A DNA stretch of 46,965 nt from assembly GCA_022614965.1 (NCBI GenBank), contig JAKEHO010000012.1:1-46965 (forward strand), in the 5' to 3' direction. Both the position numbers and the translations under genes were made by a program. The notes beneath the pieces were generated by a model. It was not told where the DNA came from, did not search any database, and saw nothing but the letters and a program-made list of their open reading frames with translations. This DNA is from Gammaproteobacteria bacterium (lineage in GTDB: Bacteria; Pseudomonadota; Gammaproteobacteria; JAKEHO01). Shown one piece after another: positions 9,281 through 21,827 of this stretch (position 1 is its first letter; every line of letters begins with the position of its first letter).

Positions 9281-10471
9281 ATGCAGTTAAAAGAGTTAGT
9301 CCGTTTCATCCTCCAGTCGATTGCCATCGGCCTCGCTGCAGCCTTTTTGATCATAGTGCTCCGATCCCATCTCGTCGCGGGTAAACCCGGCGTTGCAACG
9401 GAGGATGCGGCGAATTCCGCCGCAACGTCACACTTTTCGACCGGTAGAGCAACGGGTAACAAGTATGGCTTCGCTTCATACGCGGACGCTGTAGAAGCCA
9501 CGCTACCCGCCGTTGTTAACATCAATACCACCAAGATACTCCACCAGCGGACAAATCCTCTATTTGAAGATCCTTTATTCCGGCGTTTCTTTGGTGATGC
9601 ACCGTTGTTGCCGGGCAGGCGGCTTGAGACGAGTTTAGGATCAGGCGTCATCGTCAGCACCGATGGGTATATCCTGACAAGCGTTAATGTGATCGAGGGT
9701 GCCGATGAGATCACGGTAGCGTTGCACGATGGGCGCCAAGCGGCGGCTGTGATCGTTGGCACAGATCCTGACACGGATCTCGCCGTGCTTCATATTAGCC
9801 TCGATAACCTACCCTCCATCGTTCTCGGTGATTCCGATGCGCTGCGCGTTGGCGACGTTGTGTTGGCCATCGGTAACCCTTATGGGTATGGGCAAACCGT
9901 CACTCAAGGTATCCTCAGCGCAACAGGGCGCGATCAACTCGGGATCAGCACGCTTGGGGAATTCATCCAGACCGACGCGGCGATCAACCCTGGAAACTCT
10001 GGCGGCGCGCTCGTCAATATCCGTGGAGAGCTGATTGGCATCAATACGGCCATCTTCTCCAAGACAGGCGGGGTCCCCGGGATCAGCTTCGCGATCCCAG
10101 TGACCCTCGCCAAAGACGTAATGAAGCAAATCATCCAAGTTGGGCACGTGGTACGTGGTTGGCTGGGTCTCGTTGCGCGTGGGCTGCCCGCGGGGCTGGC
10201 TACCCCTTCCGGTCGCATCGAAGGCGGAGTGATGATAGCCGCCGTGCTCAGAGACGGCCCAGCTGATCGAGCCGGCATTCAGCCCGGGGATATCGTCACC
10301 CAAATCATGGGCCAACCCGTCACCGAGGCGTATCAGGCCATCCGAATGATTTCCAAGATTGAACCCGGCACTGAAATCGAGATCACGGTGCTACGGGGCG
10401 ATGACAAACGCAACTTTCGGCCAACGGTTGTGCAGCGCCCGCCGCTAGTTCCCGCTTTAAATACGCCGTGA
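9281..10471 (+). CDS. degS: DegS/AlgW-like periplasmic serine protease with Asn in place of the catalytic His
   Basis: A 396-residue HtrA-family protein with one N-terminal anchor (residues 10-28), a trypsin-like domain and a single PDZ domain (about 285-375), the DegS/AlgW architecture. Such proteases cut anti-sigma factors (RseA/MucA) in response to misfolded porins. Catalytic Asp166 (DTDLAVL) and Ser240 (PGNSGGAL) are present. The usual His in the ILTNxHVI block is Asn136 here (ILTSVNVIEG; codon AAT at 9686-9688). The 30- and 74-residue spacings match DegS, so the alignment is firm. As read, the protein should be catalytically dead unless this is a sequence error. Its position between hisC and petA is standard. 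Confidence 0.93.
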   Translation: MQLKELVRFILQSIAIGLAAAFLIIVLRSHLVAGKPGVATEDAANSAATSHFSTGRATGNKYGFASYADAVEATLPAVVNINTTKILHQRTNPLFEDPLFRRFFGDAPLLPGRRLETSLGSGVIVSTDGYILTSVNVIEGADEITVALHDGRQAAAVIVGTDPDTDLAVLHISLDNLPSIVLGDSDALRVGDVVLAIGNPYGYGQTVTQGILSATGRDQLGISTLGEFIQTDAAINPGNSGGALVNIRGELIGINTAIFSKTGGVPGISFAIPVTLAKDVMKQIIQVGHVVRGWLGLVARGLPAGLATPSGRIEGGVMIAAVLRDGPADRAGIQPGDIVTQIMGQPVTEAYQAIRMISKIEPGTEIEITVLRGDDKRNFRPTVVQRPPLVPALNTP

Positions 10472-10483
10472 GCCAGACCCCGT

Positions 10484-11575
10484 TCAGAGCAAGGATCCCA
10501 AGGCGTTTAAAAACCGGTCATTCTCCTCAGGGCCCCCAACGGTGACCCGCAGACACGCTTGCAATAACTCATGAGTCCCGTCGAGATTCTTGATCAGGAT
10601 CCCGTGGGCGCGGAGCCCTTCAAACACATCATTTACGCGATCACTCGCTGTGCGAAATAGAATGAAGTTGGCTCGGCTAGGCCACACTTTAATGCCAGGC
10701 AGGGCCGACAATTCCCGAAACAACGTCTGCCTATCGTCACAAATTTGCCGTGCCTGCTCATCAAGTACTCCATGATGTGCGAGAATAAAGTCGGCGCTGA
10801 CCTGGGTGAGCACCCCAATGTTATAGGGTAGGCGCACCTTATCAAACTCATTGATCCAGCCGCTTTGCCCTGCAAGCATCCCAAGGCGCAGCCCCGCAAG
10901 ACCCAACTTAGATACTGTGCGCATGACCAGCAAATTATCGTACGCCTGTAGCCGATCCATGAACGATTCGCCTGCAAAGGTGTGATAGGCCTCGTCCATC
11001 ACAACAAGTCCTGAGGCTGAGCGAATGATCTGTTCAACTGCCGAGACGTCAAATAGATTGCCCGTAGGATTATTTGGCCAAGCTAAAAACACGGCTGCCG
11101 GTTGATATTTTTTTATGGCACTCAGCATCGCTGAGAGATCAAGACTGAAATTATCCGGCCTTAAAGGTACACCAACGAAATTAATGCCATGCACTTCGGC
11201 GATGGCGCGGTACATCACAAAGGTCGGTTCGGGGGCGAGCACTGATCTTCCAGGTCCTGAGAGCGTCACAGTAACGATCTGAATCAACTCATCGGAGCCA
11301 TTACCCAGCAGGATGTCCATGTCACTGGGCACGTTCATGACATCGCGCAGTCTGGCCTTTAGGTCGCGGGCGGCGGGCTCTGGATACCGATTAAGACTGA
11401 CCTCACTTAAGCGCTGCAACCATTCGTCCTTAAGGCGCGCGGGCCACGTATATGGGTTTTCCATTGCATCGAGTTTGATGAGCCCCCGCGACTCCAACAC
11501 GTGATAGGCGGTTGCCGCACGAACTTCTGGACGGATCCAGCGTGCAACCTTTTCCCTTAGCAACTCTCTGGCCAT
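10484..11575 (-). CDS. hisC: histidinol-phosphate aminotransferase
   Basis: A 363-residue fold-type I PLP enzyme converting imidazole-acetol phosphate to histidinol phosphate. Visible blocks are LDAMENPYTWP, LGNGSDELIQI, AWPNNPTGNLFD, VVMDEAYHTFAGES and the PLP-lysine segment RTVSKLGLAGLRLG. It is convergent with the DegS-like gene and lies downstream of hisD with a 68-base gap. Length is normal. Confidence 0.95.
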   Translation of the reverse strand: MARELLREKVARWIRPEVRAATAYHVLESRGLIKLDAMENPYTWPARLKDEWLQRLSEVSLNRYPEPAARDLKARLRDVMNVPSDMDILLGNGSDELIQIVTVTLSGPGRSVLAPEPTFVMYRAIAEVHGINFVGVPLRPDNFSLDLSAMLSAIKKYQPAAVFLAWPNNPTGNLFDVSAVEQIIRSASGLVVMDEAYHTFAGESFMDRLQAYDNLLVMRTVSKLGLAGLRLGMLAGQSGWINEFDKVRLPYNIGVLTQVSADFILAHHGVLDEQARQICDDRQTLFRELSALPGIKVWPSRANFILFRTASDRVNDVFEGLRAHGILIKNLDGTHELLQACLRVTVGGPEENDRFLNALGSLL

Positions 11576-11643
11576 GTGAACTGTTGATTTCTGGCAATAG
11601 CGCTTAATGCCGAAGGGACCCTGCAGTATTTAGCTGGGTGCGG

Positions 11644-12948
11644 CTAATGGTCCTTTCGCATCATCCGATATTCTGCCGAGCGAGCGTGTGCCGTGAGCCC
11701 TTCACCGCGTGCCAGCCGCGCAGCCGTGCGCCCAAGACCGGCAGCTGCCTCGGCAGTACATTGGATCAACGACGAACGCTTCTGAAAATCATATACGCCG
11801 AGCGGCGAAGAATAACGCGCAGTACGCGAGGTCGGAAGCACATGATTTGGGCCGGCGCAATAATCACCGAGCACCTCGGCCGTATTGTGGCCCATAAAGA
11901 TAGCACCTGCATGACGGATTTTGCTCAACAAAAACTCGGGATCGGCCACCGCCAATTCAAGATGTTCGGGTGCAATGACATTCACCAGCTCAACCGCCTC
12001 ATCTAGATTTGCGATCCGGATCAGTGCACCACGCCGACTCAGGGATGTACGAATGATGTCGCTACGTTCCATTTCAGGTAACAGCCGTTCAACACTGGCT
12101 GCCACCCGATCTAGAAATGCCGGGTCTGGGCAAATCAATAGAGCTTGAGCATTCTCGTCGTGTTCCGCTTGGGCAAAGAGATCCATAGCGATCCAATCCG
12201 GATCGGTCTGCCCGTCACAAACCACCACGACTTCGGATGGCCCAGCTATCATATCGATACCCACAGCGCCGAACACCAATCGTTTTGCCTCAGCGACATA
12301 GACGTTCCCGGGTCCCACAATCTTATCGACCTTCGGCACCGTTTCCGTCCCATAGGCCAAAGCAGCCACTGCCTGCGCTCCGCCTATAGAAAACGCGCGA
12401 TCGATACCCACGAGAGACGCCGCGGCGAGGACAAGATCATTCGCCTCATCATCCGCAAGCGGCACAACCATAATGACCTCATTAACACCTGCGACCTTCG
12501 CTGGAATCACGCTCATTAGAACCGAAGACGGGTAGGCGGCCTTTCCGCCCGGAACATAAACACCGACTCGCTCGAGCGGTGTAATCCGCTGCCCGAGTAA
12601 CGTGCCGTCATGAGTGTAACTCCATGAGCCCTGCAACTGGTGTTCATGGTACGCGCGGATACGATCGGCTGCGATCTGCAACGCCGATCGTAAATCCGGC
12701 TGCAGCCGGTCTAACGCCGCATTAATCCTATCCTTTGTGATAACGAGGTCCGCGGCGGCGCCGACATGTCGCTGGTCAAACCGGTTTGTGTGCCCGATCA
12801 GCGCCGCATCCCCCCGGCGGCGGACATCATCCACAATTGTCCTGACGATTTCCGCGACGTTGGCATTCGTCTCCTCAGGCCAAGCGAGTAGCGTTTCAAG
12901 CTGCCCCCTAAAGTCCGCATCGCGACTGTCAAGTTTCCTCATCTTCAT
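11644..12948 (-). CDS. hisD: histidinol dehydrogenase
   Basis: A 434-residue zinc enzyme that oxidises histidinol to histidine in two NAD-dependent steps. Characteristic stretches include [18 protein letters not shown], the signature [26 protein letters not shown] and APEHLEL. ATGs at 12948 and 12942 are both possible starts. It follows hisG at a 58-base distance, forming hisG-hisD-hisC. Confidence 0.96.
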   Translation of the reverse strand: MKMRKLDSRDADFRGQLETLLAWPEETNANVAEIVRTIVDDVRRRGDAALIGHTNRFDQRHVGAAADLVITKDRINAALDRLQPDLRSALQIAADRIRAYHEHQLQGSWSYTHDGTLLGQRITPLERVGVYVPGGKAAYPSSVLMSVIPAKVAGVNEVIMVVPLADDEANDLVLAAASLVGIDRAFSIGGAQAVAALAYGTETVPKVDKIVGPGNVYVAEAKRLVFGAVGIDMIAGPSEVVVVCDGQTDPDWIAMDLFAQAEHDENAQALLICPDPAFLDRVAASVERLLPEMERSDIIRTSLSRRGALIRIANLDEAVELVNVIAPEHLELAVADPEFLLSKIRHAGAIFMGHNTAEVLGDYCAGPNHVLPTSRTARYSSPLGVYDFQKRSSLIQCTAEAAAGLGRTAARLARGEGLTAHARSAEYRMMRKDH

Positions 12949-13006
12949 GTCGTTGATCTATCCCGAAGAATCGATTCGCAGGCGAGCCTGCCATACGGAT
13001 TTAACA

Positions 13007-13633
13007 TCAGCCGTGCTCCACAATCTGGGCGAGCTGCTGTACGAATGCCTTAATGCGAACATGCTTCATTTTCATTGATGCTTTGTTGACGATGACCCAA
13101 GAACTGATATCCGCAATATGTTCCAAAGGAATCAAACCGTTGGCTTTCAGCGTATTTCCCGTGTCAACGAGATCGACAATGCGATCAGCCAACCCCAACA
13201 GAGGTGCCAACTCCATTGAGCCGTATAGCCGGATGATCTCAACCTGCGTACCCTTTGCCGCAAAATAGCGGCGCGTCGTGTTTACATACTTTGTTGCAAC
13301 GCGAAGGCGTCCGACAACGTTCGTGGCATCACGAGGCCCCGCCAACATCAACTTGCAACGGGCGAGCCCCAAGTCCAGGGGCTCATACACGCTATCACCC
13401 GCATACTCCATGAGCACATCTTTTCCGGCAATACCAATATCGGCTGCGCCGTATTCAACGTACGTGGGGACGTCGTTTGCCCGAATAATGACAAGCGTCA
13501 CATCCTCCTGATTTGTTGGAAGGATGAGCTTACGCGAACGTTGCGGATCGGTGACAGGCCGGATATCTACTTTCGCGAGCAGGGGCATTGCTTCGTCGAA
13601 TATGCGGCCCTTTGACAGGGCGATTGTGAGCAT
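13007..13633 (-). CDS. hisG: ATP phosphoribosyltransferase, short form HisG(S)
   Basis: The first enzyme of histidine synthesis, joining ATP and PRPP. At 208 residues it lacks the C-terminal regulatory domain, so it is the short form that works as a hetero-octamer with HisZ. Motifs are [29 protein letters not shown] and the PRPP loop [14 protein letters not shown]. hisZ is not in this window and would have to be elsewhere. It lies between murA and hisD. Confidence 0.95.
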   Translation of the reverse strand: MLTIALSKGRIFDEAMPLLAKVDIRPVTDPQRSRKLILPTNQEDVTLVIIRANDVPTYVEYGAADIGIAGKDVLMEYAGDSVYEPLDLGLARCKLMLAGPRDATNVVGRLRVATKYVNTTRRYFAAKGTQVEIIRLYGSMELAPLLGLADRIVDLVDTGNTLKANGLIPLEHIADISSWVIVNKASMKMKHVRIKAFVQQLAQIVEHG

Positions 13634-13721
13634 GATCTAGCGAGCCATCGGCGCCTTCGGGCGCGCCGAAACAAAAAATCCGTTGGACTGTCTGGTCATC
13701 TTAAATCTCCCCCATGCACGG

Positions 13722-15272
<1,551 letters not shown>

Positions 15273-15439
15273 ATCAATATCAATGCCTTAAGCTACACTC
15301 ACCCTGAGCCAATGCCTGATAACATTCTATTGTATACGCCGAAAGGCAATGGGGCAGCGCACTCTGCATAAGCTATACAGGCATGTCAAGGCAGGGCGCT
15401 CCCGGCTGCGAAGGGGGCTACGCCAACGGGGATGAGCGA

Positions 15440-15736
15440 CTAGCGGGGGAGCAGGTAGCCCACGCCGGTAACTTTCGCTAACGCGAGCATTTGCGCTGGC
15501 AAATTGCGAAAGCGTACGGTCACATTACGTTGTCGGGCGGCACGCAGCCAGTCGACGAGAAGCGCCACTCCGGCGCTGTCGATACGGGTGACCCCAGAAA
15601 GATCGATTACCTGCGGAGAGGGGCTATTCAGTAACCCATTTAATTCGCCAATGACGTTCGGCACCGTCTTGAAGCTTAACTCTCCAAATACGGCCCATTC
15701 ATTATCGCCTCGTCGCTGAAGACAGCCCTCACTCAC
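15440..15736 (-). CDS. mlaB: MlaB, STAS-domain subunit of the Mla transporter
   Basis: A 98-residue single STAS domain. MlaB binds the ATPase MlaF in the cytoplasm and is needed for activity of the phospholipid transporter. The STAS core VIDLSGVTRIDSAGVALLVDWL (about residues 43-64) has the expected DSAG motif. It overlaps mlaC by four bases. A 167-base gap separates it from the ibaG remnant. Confidence 0.92.
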   Translation of the reverse strand: MSEGCLQRRGDNEWAVFGELSFKTVPNVIGELNGLLNSPSPQVIDLSGVTRIDSAGVALLVDWLRAARQRNVTVRFRNLPAQMLALAKVTGVGYLLPR

Positions 15737-16392
15737 GGAGACTTCCCGGCCATTGCAGCAGAATTGCGCTGCGTCAGAGTGCTGATTAGCGCGTCGAGCC
15801 CATCCTTGTTGATATCCGAGGCAAACGAAGAGCGATAGGTAGATACCAGGCTGATACCACTGACTGTCACGTCAAAAACCTTCCAGTCACCGTCTGTAGA
15901 ATACATTCGGTAGTCAATCGGAATAGGATCAGCGCCTGCCTGATCAACTTCAGTTCTCACTATCGCACTATTGGAGCCGGGATCGTTCTGCATCGGCAGA
16001 TACTTGATTGTCTGCCCGGAATACTCTAGCAAGGTCGTAGCATAGGTCCGGACCATCAAGGTACGAAATTGCTCGACAAATACCCGTTTTTGCTCGGTGC
16101 TCGCAGTTCGCCAATATCGACCCAACACATACTTCGAAATCTTGACAAAATCAAAATGAGGAATGATGAGCTCATTCACGAGATCATACAGTTGCTCAGG
16201 GTGGGCGTTTAGCGCTTCCCGCTCCGCCTGAATTCTGGCGATAACTTTGTCAGCCGTCGCCATTACAACTTCCTGGGCGCTCGGTGTTGCTTGGACACTT
16301 GCTGCCGCTAACATCAAAAAGCAAGATGGGACGCGTCGAAACCAATGCTTCAACACCTCGCTTCGATCAGCGACCGGCGGTCTACTACTCAT
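15733..16392 (-). CDS. mlaC: MlaC, periplasmic phospholipid-binding protein
   Basis: A 219-residue Tol-Toluene-Ttg2 family periplasmic protein that shuttles phospholipid between the outer-membrane MlaA complex and inner-membrane MlaFEDB. It has a signal peptide (hydrophobic SCFLMLAAASVQA, about 23-36). Family blocks include IPHFDFVKISKYVLGRYW, QFRTLMVRTYATTLLEY and WKVFDVTVSGISLVSTYR. It is part of mlaFEDCB. Confidence 0.94.
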   Translation of the reverse strand: MSSRPPVADRSEVLKHWFRRVPSCFLMLAAASVQATPSAQEVVMATADKVIARIQAEREALNAHPEQLYDLVNELIIPHFDFVKISKYVLGRYWRTASTEQKRVFVEQFRTLMVRTYATTLLEYSGQTIKYLPMQNDPGSNSAIVRTEVDQAGADPIPIDYRMYSTDGDWKVFDVTVSGISLVSTYRSSFASDINKDGLDALISTLTQRNSAAMAGKSP

Positions 16393-16475
16393 TCCATTGC
16401 GCCCGAGTTCTTATTGCATTCCATGAATCATTCTACGTCTATCTAATTTTGCGTGTCTGTACATCCTTGACGCGT

Positions 16476-16946
16476 TTAACCCTCGTCCCCAGCTGCTTTC
16501 TGGTAAAGAAATCGACCAATGAGTTGCTCAAGCACCACGGCAGACTGCGTCAGGGTAATACGATCCCCGTCTTTGAGAAAGGTATCCTCTGCACCGGGAT
16601 CCAAACTCACATATTGCTCCCCAAGCAGCCCCGCCGTGTAGATATTGGCGGATGTGTCCGTCGGAATTTTGTCGAACTTGGAAGCGAGCGAGAGGGTCGC
16701 AACCGCTTCGTACGACTGCCGATCAAGCTCAATGTCCTTCACGCGGCCGATGACAACACCGGCCATCTTTACGGGAGAGCGAACCTTAAGCCCCCCGATA
16801 TTGAGAAAACGCGCAGTCACGTCATAGCCGCCGTCTTCACCCAAACTGCTCAGATTGCTGACTTTCATTGCCAACATGAACAAAGCGGCGACTCCCAAGG
16901 CCACAAACAGGCCTACAATCGTTTCGACAAACTTCGATTCCAACAT
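16476..16946 (-). CDS. mlaD: MlaD, MCE-domain subunit of the Mla transporter
   Basis: A 156-residue inner-membrane-anchored MCE protein. Six copies form the periplasmic ring through which lipid passes. A TM helix at about 10-28 (VGLFVALGVAALFMLAMKV) is followed by one MCE domain (YDVTARFLNIGGLKVRSPV, VGRVKDIEL). The C-terminus contains LLGEQYVSLDPG, the pore-helix region. It lies between mlaE and mlaC. Confidence 0.94.
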   Translation of the reverse strand: MLESKFVETIVGLFVALGVAALFMLAMKVSNLSSLGEDGGYDVTARFLNIGGLKVRSPVKMAGVVIGRVKDIELDRQSYEAVATLSLASKFDKIPTDTSANIYTAGLLGEQYVSLDPGAEDTFLKDGDRITLTQSAVVLEQLIGRFLYQKAAGDEG

Positions 16947-16966
16947 TGCGTTTTTGACTCCCAGGC

Positions 16967-17743
16967 TTAATCGAACATGAGTGCCGTTAAGATAAAGTCC
17001 AGACCCAAGACTGCCAGACTCGAATTTACAACGGTGCGTGTCGTAGCGCGACTGATCCCCTCGGCGGTTGGCACCGTATCATAGCCCTCAAAGACCGCGA
17101 TCCACGTCACCGCAACGCCAAATACAATACTCTTAATGACGCCGTTGAAAATATCATCGCGAAGGTCCACAGCATCTTGCATCTGCGACCAAAATGCTCC
17201 TTCATCGACCCCCAACAATCCCACGCCGATAAAATACCCTCCATAAACACCCACGGCGCTAAACATTGCGGCAAGCAATGGCATAGAAATGATTCCCGCA
17301 AGGAACCGTGGTGCCACAACCCTGTGTAAGGGGTCAATGGCCATCATTTCCATGGCGGACAATTGCTCAGTCGTCTTCATTAAACCGATCTCGGCCGTCA
17401 ATGCAGATCCTGCCCGCCCGGCAAACAGCAACGCTGAGACGACTGGACCGAGTTCTCTGACCAAAGACAACGCCACCAAGACGCCGAGCGACTCCTCCGC
17501 GCCAAAGTCAACCAGCGTATTATAACCTTGCAGGCCGAGCACCATGCCGACGAATAGGCCGGAAACCACGATGATCACCAGCGAAAGCACGCCCACCGCA
17601 TACACCTGGTGCACGACGAGACGCCAGCGCAGTGCTATCTCCGGGATCCCGGCGAGCACGTAGGCCATGAATATCTGCCCACGGCCTAGGCGCTCAAAGC
17701 TCCTCAGACCCGCACGGCCTAAGGTTTCCAGTGCCTGGGTCAC
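16967..17743 (-). CDS. mlaE: MlaE, permease of the Mla transporter
   Basis: A 258-residue permease of the MlaE family. I chose GTG 17743, which overlaps the mlaF TGA stop in GTGA and gives the usual length; the longer in-frame extension to 17842 is antisense-like N-terminal sequence with no counterpart. Membrane helices and the conserved [19 protein letters not shown] and [18 protein letters not shown] blocks are present. Coupled translation with mlaF is likely. Confidence 0.93.
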   Translation of the reverse strand: MTQALETLGRAGLRSFERLGRGQIFMAYVLAGIPEIALRWRLVVHQVYAVGVLSLVIIVVSGLFVGMVLGLQGYNTLVDFGAEESLGVLVALSLVRELGPVVSALLFAGRAGSALTAEIGLMKTTEQLSAMEMMAIDPLHRVVAPRFLAGIISMPLLAAMFSAVGVYGGYFIGVGLLGVDEGAFWSQMQDAVDLRDDIFNGVIKSIVFGVAVTWIAVFEGYDTVPTAEGISRATTRTVVNSSLAVLGLDFILTALMFD

Positions 17744-18576
17744 GCCCTCCCTCCGCTCAAGAGATCTTCCTCGTAGTCCGGTGCGGGATAATGGAAGGGG
17801 ACCGGCCCATCGGGCAGCGCATCCATAAACTGGCGGACCCACTCTGACGCTGAGTTTCTGAGCGTCTCGGGTGTCCCTTCGCCAACGACCTTGCCTGCGG
17901 AAATTACATAGATATAGTCAGAGATGGAGGCCGTTTCCTGCACGTCATGGGAAACGACGATGCTCGTGATCCCCAACGCGTCCTTCATCAGCTTGATGAG
18001 GCGAACCAAAACGCCCATCGAGATAGGGTCTTGGCCGGTGAACGGTTCGTCGTACATGATCATCAAGGGGTCCAAGGCGATAGCACGGGCAAGTGCTACA
18101 CGCCGTTGCATGCCACCCGAGAGCTGGTTTGGGCTGAGGTGCTTGGCGCCGCGCAGGCCCACCGCTTCAAGCTTCATCAGCACCAAATCGCGAATCATTG
18201 ACTCCGGCAGGTCGGTATGTTCACGCAGCGGAAAGGCCACATTGTCAAAAACGTTCAGGTCCGTCAGCAGCGCGCCACTTTGAAATAGCATCCCCATACG
18301 CTTGCGCAGCGTAAACAGCGCTCTGCGCGAGAGTGCTGGAACTTCATGACCATCGACGACCACGCTGCCAGAATCCGGGCGCAACTGACCGCCGATAATC
18401 CGCAACATCGTAGTTTTACCACAACCACTCGGTCCCATAATTGCGGTGATCTTCCCTCGCGCTATGTCAATATCGACATTATCAAATATCAACCGCGTAC
18501 CGCGTCGAAACGTGACGCCGCGGATCTTGACGAGCGGATCGTTGATCGTTTGAGGACTTAGGCGGTGATTAGTCAT
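17740..18576 (-). CDS. mlaF: MlaF, ATPase of the Mla phospholipid transporter
   Basis: A 278-residue ABC ATPase that powers MlaFEDB. ATG 18576 is preferred over an in-frame TTG at 18600. Walker A is GPSGCGKTT (48-56), the signature is [14 protein letters not shown], Walker B is [14 protein letters not shown], and the switch His is in [10 protein letters not shown]. It is the first gene of mlaFEDCB, and the 400-base region upstream should hold the operon promoter. Confidence 0.95.
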   Translation of the reverse strand: MTNHRLSPQTINDPLVKIRGVTFRRGTRLIFDNVDIDIARGKITAIMGPSGCGKTTMLRIIGGQLRPDSGSVVVDGHEVPALSRRALFTLRKRMGMLFQSGALLTDLNVFDNVAFPLREHTDLPESMIRDLVLMKLEAVGLRGAKHLSPNQLSGGMQRRVALARAIALDPLMIMYDEPFTGQDPISMGVLVRLIKLMKDALGITSIVVSHDVQETASISDYIYVISAGKVVGEGTPETLRNSASEWVRQFMDALPDGPVPFHYPAPDYEEDLLSGGRA

Positions 18577-18989
18577 TTGTTCTACTGCGCGAGGTTTCAA
18601 AAATCATTTTCTGAGACGCTGCGATCAACGTCAACCGAATTAGAGGCAGCTGCCCGCGCGCCGTGTTCAGATACCAATCCAACACCAGGAACCCATTACT
18701 TTGGTATTCGACATCGTGGTTCTTACCAAAGTGCCGCAACCCTGTGCGAAGCTCTGCACCTAGGGCAATCCGGGAGAGAGGATGACATAGGACGCCGGTG
18801 GGCCTCGCCACTAGGCTTGCTGCTGTTGGGCTTTCATGTGTTCACCGTGAGTCCGGCATCTAAAAGGTGCACACGTCTGTTTTTTTGCGCCTGAAGAGAG
18901 GGCAATGACTAAGAAGGGCGGTGAGAAACCGTTCCCACCACCGTAGAAGAACAGGAAAACCCCCATTAGCGCAATGGGCGCGACCACAA
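18577..18989 (-). other. intergenic stretch upstream of mlaF, no gene seen
   Basis: About 410 bases between mlaF and gloA. Several open frames exist, but none has family motifs, a good start site or codon use like the neighbours. The yrbG-type antiporter gene that often precedes mlaF is not here. It presumably holds the mlaF promoter on the minus strand; I could not single out convincing -35/-10 boxes. Confidence 0.5.
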
Positions 18990-19379
18990 TCAGCGCCCCC
19001 GATCCTCCAAAAGTTCAATCTTATACCCGTCCGGATCCTCGACAAATGCGATGACGGTCGAGCCCCCCTTCATCGGACCTGCCTCGCGCACGACCTTCCC
19101 ACCACGCTTACGGATAGCGTCGCACGTTGCATAAACATCATCAACGCCGATGGCAACGTGACCATATGCGCTCCCTAATTCATAACTACGCTGGCCCCAA
19201 TTATAAGTGAGCTCCAGCACTGCATGATCGGCCTCGTCGCCATAGCCAACGAAACCAAGAGTAAACTGGTTATCTGGGTACTCTTGCCGGCGAAGCAGTT
19301 TCATCCCCATCACCTGCGTATAGAACTGGATGGAGCGTTCCAAATCGCCGACGCGAAGCATGGTATGCATGATACGCAT
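18990..19379 (-). CDS. gloA: lactoylglutathione lyase (glyoxalase I)
   Basis: A 129-residue metal-dependent VOC enzyme turning the methylglyoxal-glutathione adduct into S-lactoylglutathione. The start at 19379 is set by a strong ribosome-binding site (GAAGGAGAAG) just upstream; a longer frame to 19460 is unneeded. Metal ligands His5, Glu56, His74 and Glu122 lie in [30 protein letters not shown] and YKIELLED. It is preceded by purT on the same strand. Confidence 0.95.
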   Translation of the reverse strand: MRIMHTMLRVGDLERSIQFYTQVMGMKLLRRQEYPDNQFTLGFVGYGDEADHAVLELTYNWGQRSYELGSAYGHVAIGVDDVYATCDAIRKRGGKVVREAGPMKGGSTVIAFVEDPDGYKIELLEDRGR

Positions 19380-19462
19380 GGTCTTCTCCTTCTCGTGTCG
19401 TGCCGTAGTATTCAACCACTGGGACCCAGGGCTCTGAGCCAGGAAACGGCCTCGCCACATTA

Positions 19463-20644
19463 CTACAGATTGATCTGAACAGCATTGGCTACTGTACGCG
19501 CCTTCACTCGTGCTTCCTCCACCGTGTCACCGAGAGCTAACGCCACGCCCATGCGGCGCCTGCCGTGTACTTCCGGCTTCCCGAATAGCCGAATCGCGCT
19601 GCCAGGGACTGCCAGGGCGTGATCGAGTCCCCCATACGTAACCGCCTTAGACTCACCCTCGGCAAGAATTGCGCACGCCGCGGCGGGGCCAGCCTCGCGG
19701 ATCTCCGGGATAGGTAATCCCAGAATCGCGCGTACGTGTAGCGCAAATTCAGACACATCTTGAGAGATCAGCGTGACCATTCCCGTATCGTGCGGCCTTG
19801 GCGAGATCTCGCTGAAATAGACGTCCTCACCCTTGATAAACAGTTCAACACCAAAAATCCCGCGCCCCCCAAGGGCGTCGGTGATCGTCTTCGCGATCCG
19901 CTCCGCCTTTGTTCGAGTAGCCGGGGTCATGGGCTGGGGTTGCCACGATTCACGAAAATCCCCGTCCACCTGCCAGTGACCGATCGGGGCACAGAAGCGC
20001 GTACCGTCGCGATAACGCACAGTCAGCAAGGTGATCTCATAGTCGAACTTAATAAAGCCCTCGACAATGACGCGCCCACCCCTTCTGCGCCCGCCCGCCT
20101 GCGCGTACTCCCAAGCGCGACCAATTTCAGATCCGCTGCGTACGACGCTTTGACCCTTGCCCGAGGAACTCATCACCGGTTTGACGACACAGGGCATACC
20201 GAGTGCATCAATAGCATTACGGTACTCCACCTCATTATCAGCAAACCGGTAAGGCGAGGTTGCCAGGCACAACTCCTCCGCGGCAAGTCGGCGGATGCCT
20301 TCGCGGTCCATGGTCAGACGGGCCGCACGAGCCGTCGGGATCACCGTCATGCCCTCTGCTTCGAGCTCAAGCAGCGTGTCTGTCGCGATCGCCTCGATCT
20401 CCGGGACGATCAATGTGGGTTGCTCCGCTTCCACAACCTGACGCAGTTGCTTGCCATCCAGCATGGGGATCACATGCGAGCGATGGGCTACCTGCATGGC
20501 TGGTGCATTTGCGTAGCGATCCACCGCCACCACTTCCACGCCATAGCGTTGGGCCTCGATGGCCACTTCCTTACCTAATTCGCCCGAACCCAGCAAGAGC
20601 AGCTTGGTCGCATTCGAGGTGAGTGGCGTGCCGATGGTCACCAT
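19463..20644 (-). CDS. purT: formate-dependent GAR transformylase PurT
   Basis: A 393-residue ATP-grasp enzyme that formylates glycinamide ribonucleotide using formate, the third step of purine synthesis. N-terminal [19 protein letters not shown], the ATP-grasp block [15 protein letters not shown] and the metal/ATP segment [20 protein letters not shown] are present. It lies 16 bases after pdxB on the same strand and may be cotranscribed with it. Confidence 0.96.
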   Translation of the reverse strand: MVTIGTPLTSNATKLLLLGSGELGKEVAIEAQRYGVEVVAVDRYANAPAMQVAHRSHVIPMLDGKQLRQVVEAEQPTLIVPEIEAIATDTLLELEAEGMTVIPTARAARLTMDREGIRRLAAEELCLATSPYRFADNEVEYRNAIDALGMPCVVKPVMSSSGKGQSVVRSGSEIGRAWEYAQAGGRRRGGRVIVEGFIKFDYEITLLTVRYRDGTRFCAPIGHWQVDGDFRESWQPQPMTPATRTKAERIAKTITDALGGRGIFGVELFIKGEDVYFSEISPRPHDTGMVTLISQDVSEFALHVRAILGLPIPEIREAGPAAACAILAEGESKAVTYGGLDHALAVPGSAIRLFGKPEVHGRRRMGVALALGDTVEEARVKARTVANAVQINL

Positions 20645-20660
20645 AATTGTTGTAATTTCT

Positions 20661-21827
20661 TCACATCACCGCCATGGGCTCATGAATATCGACGCGGAAT
20701 CCAACCCCATTGAGTCTCCTCGCCAGTGTACGCTTGCTGTTGGGAAGATGGATCACGGTTGCGCCAAATTCTCTGCGCAAGGAATACTCATCGCGCAAGG
20801 CATCAAAATAGGCAGCGCGCCTATCCTGTGGCAACCTCAACATCTGCTTCAGCGCTGCCGCATCACCCCGGGCGTCGTAACTGGCCAGCACCGCCATCTG
20901 ACAGATCTCATTGTCAGTAGCACTATCGGAAAAGTGAAGAACATTCATAGCGGCTTTGGAGAGATCTTTGCTCGCCGCCCATAATGGCGTTTCATTGAAA
21001 AATCTGCACGTTGCTTCGTAGATCATCTCTGTCGCTCGAATCTTTCCATCAACACTGTAACCCGCGATGTGCGGTGTCCCGATATCAATGTTTATAAGCA
21101 GATCCGCATCGATCCTCGGCTCGTGCTGCCATACATCGAGCACGATCGTTGGTTTGCCTTTTCGACGCAGCGCCTTTTTCAAGGCTTCTTCATTGACGAC
21201 GTCCCCGCGTGAGGTATTGATGAGAATCGCATGAGGTTTAAGCCGACCAAGAAATCCCTCATCGACAAGATGAAACGTTGGATAAGTTCCATCACATGTC
21301 AACGGCACATGTAAGGTAATAATGTCGGCCGATAGAACCGCGTTCAGATCAACATATTGACCATCACCGGTTTTCTCCTTAAGGGGGGGATCATTGATAA
21401 GGCACGGAACGCCTAGCGCCCGCAGTTTGGCAAGAAGCCCTGACCCCACGCGCCCGCAGCCTACAATACCCACTGTCTTGCCACTTAAAGTCGATGCCTG
21501 CTGATCGAGCACCGCGAAGATTGCACTCAAAACATATTCGGCGACCGCATTGGCATTACCGCCAACGGCACTAGCAAATCCGATGCCGCGTCCTTGAAGA
21601 TACCCAACATCCACATGCTCAATGCCGCTGGCCGCGCTGCCAACGAAGCGGACATGACTCTTTGCCAGCAGATCACCGTTAACCGGTGTGACCGAGCGGA
21701 CAAGGAGTACATCCGCATCGCTCACAAGGTCAGGGGAGATCTCACGACCGGGGACCAGCAAGACGTCACCCATCGTGCTGAACGCCCCTCGTGCAAGTGG
21801 GATCTGGCTATCTGCTACGATCTTCAT
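20661..21827 (-). CDS. pdxB: erythronate-4-phosphate dehydrogenase
   Basis: A 388-residue D-2-hydroxyacid dehydrogenase of the DXP-dependent pyridoxal phosphate pathway. The NAD-binding GxGxxG appears as [13 protein letters not shown], followed by [13 protein letters not shown] and [10 protein letters not shown], with the catalytic His in [12 protein letters not shown]. The C-terminal dimerisation domain characteristic of PdxB is present from about 290. It precedes purT. Confidence 0.94.
   Translation of the reverse strand: MKIVADSQIPLARGAFSTMGDVLLVPGREISPDLVSDADVLLVRSVTPVNGDLLAKSHVRFVGSAASGIEHVDVGYLQGRGIGFASAVGGNANAVAEYVLSAIFAVLDQQASTLSGKTVGIVGCGRVGSGLLAKLRALGVPCLINDPPLKEKTGDGQYVDLNAVLSADIITLHVPLTCDGTYPTFHLVDEGFLGRLKPHAILINTSRGDVVNEEALKKALRRKGKPTIVLDVWQHEPRIDADLLINIDIGTPHIAGYSVDGKIRATEMIYEATCRFFNETPLWAASKDLSKAAMNVLHFSDSATDNEICQMAVLASYDARGDAAALKQMLRLPQDRRAAYFDALRDEYSLRREFGATVIHLPNSKRTLARRLNGVGFRVDIHEPMAVM

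Noticed and set aside
18565..18894. Plus-strand 109-codon frame upstream of mlaF
   Set aside because: No recognisable motif or start signal, and it overlaps the mlaF 5' end antisense.
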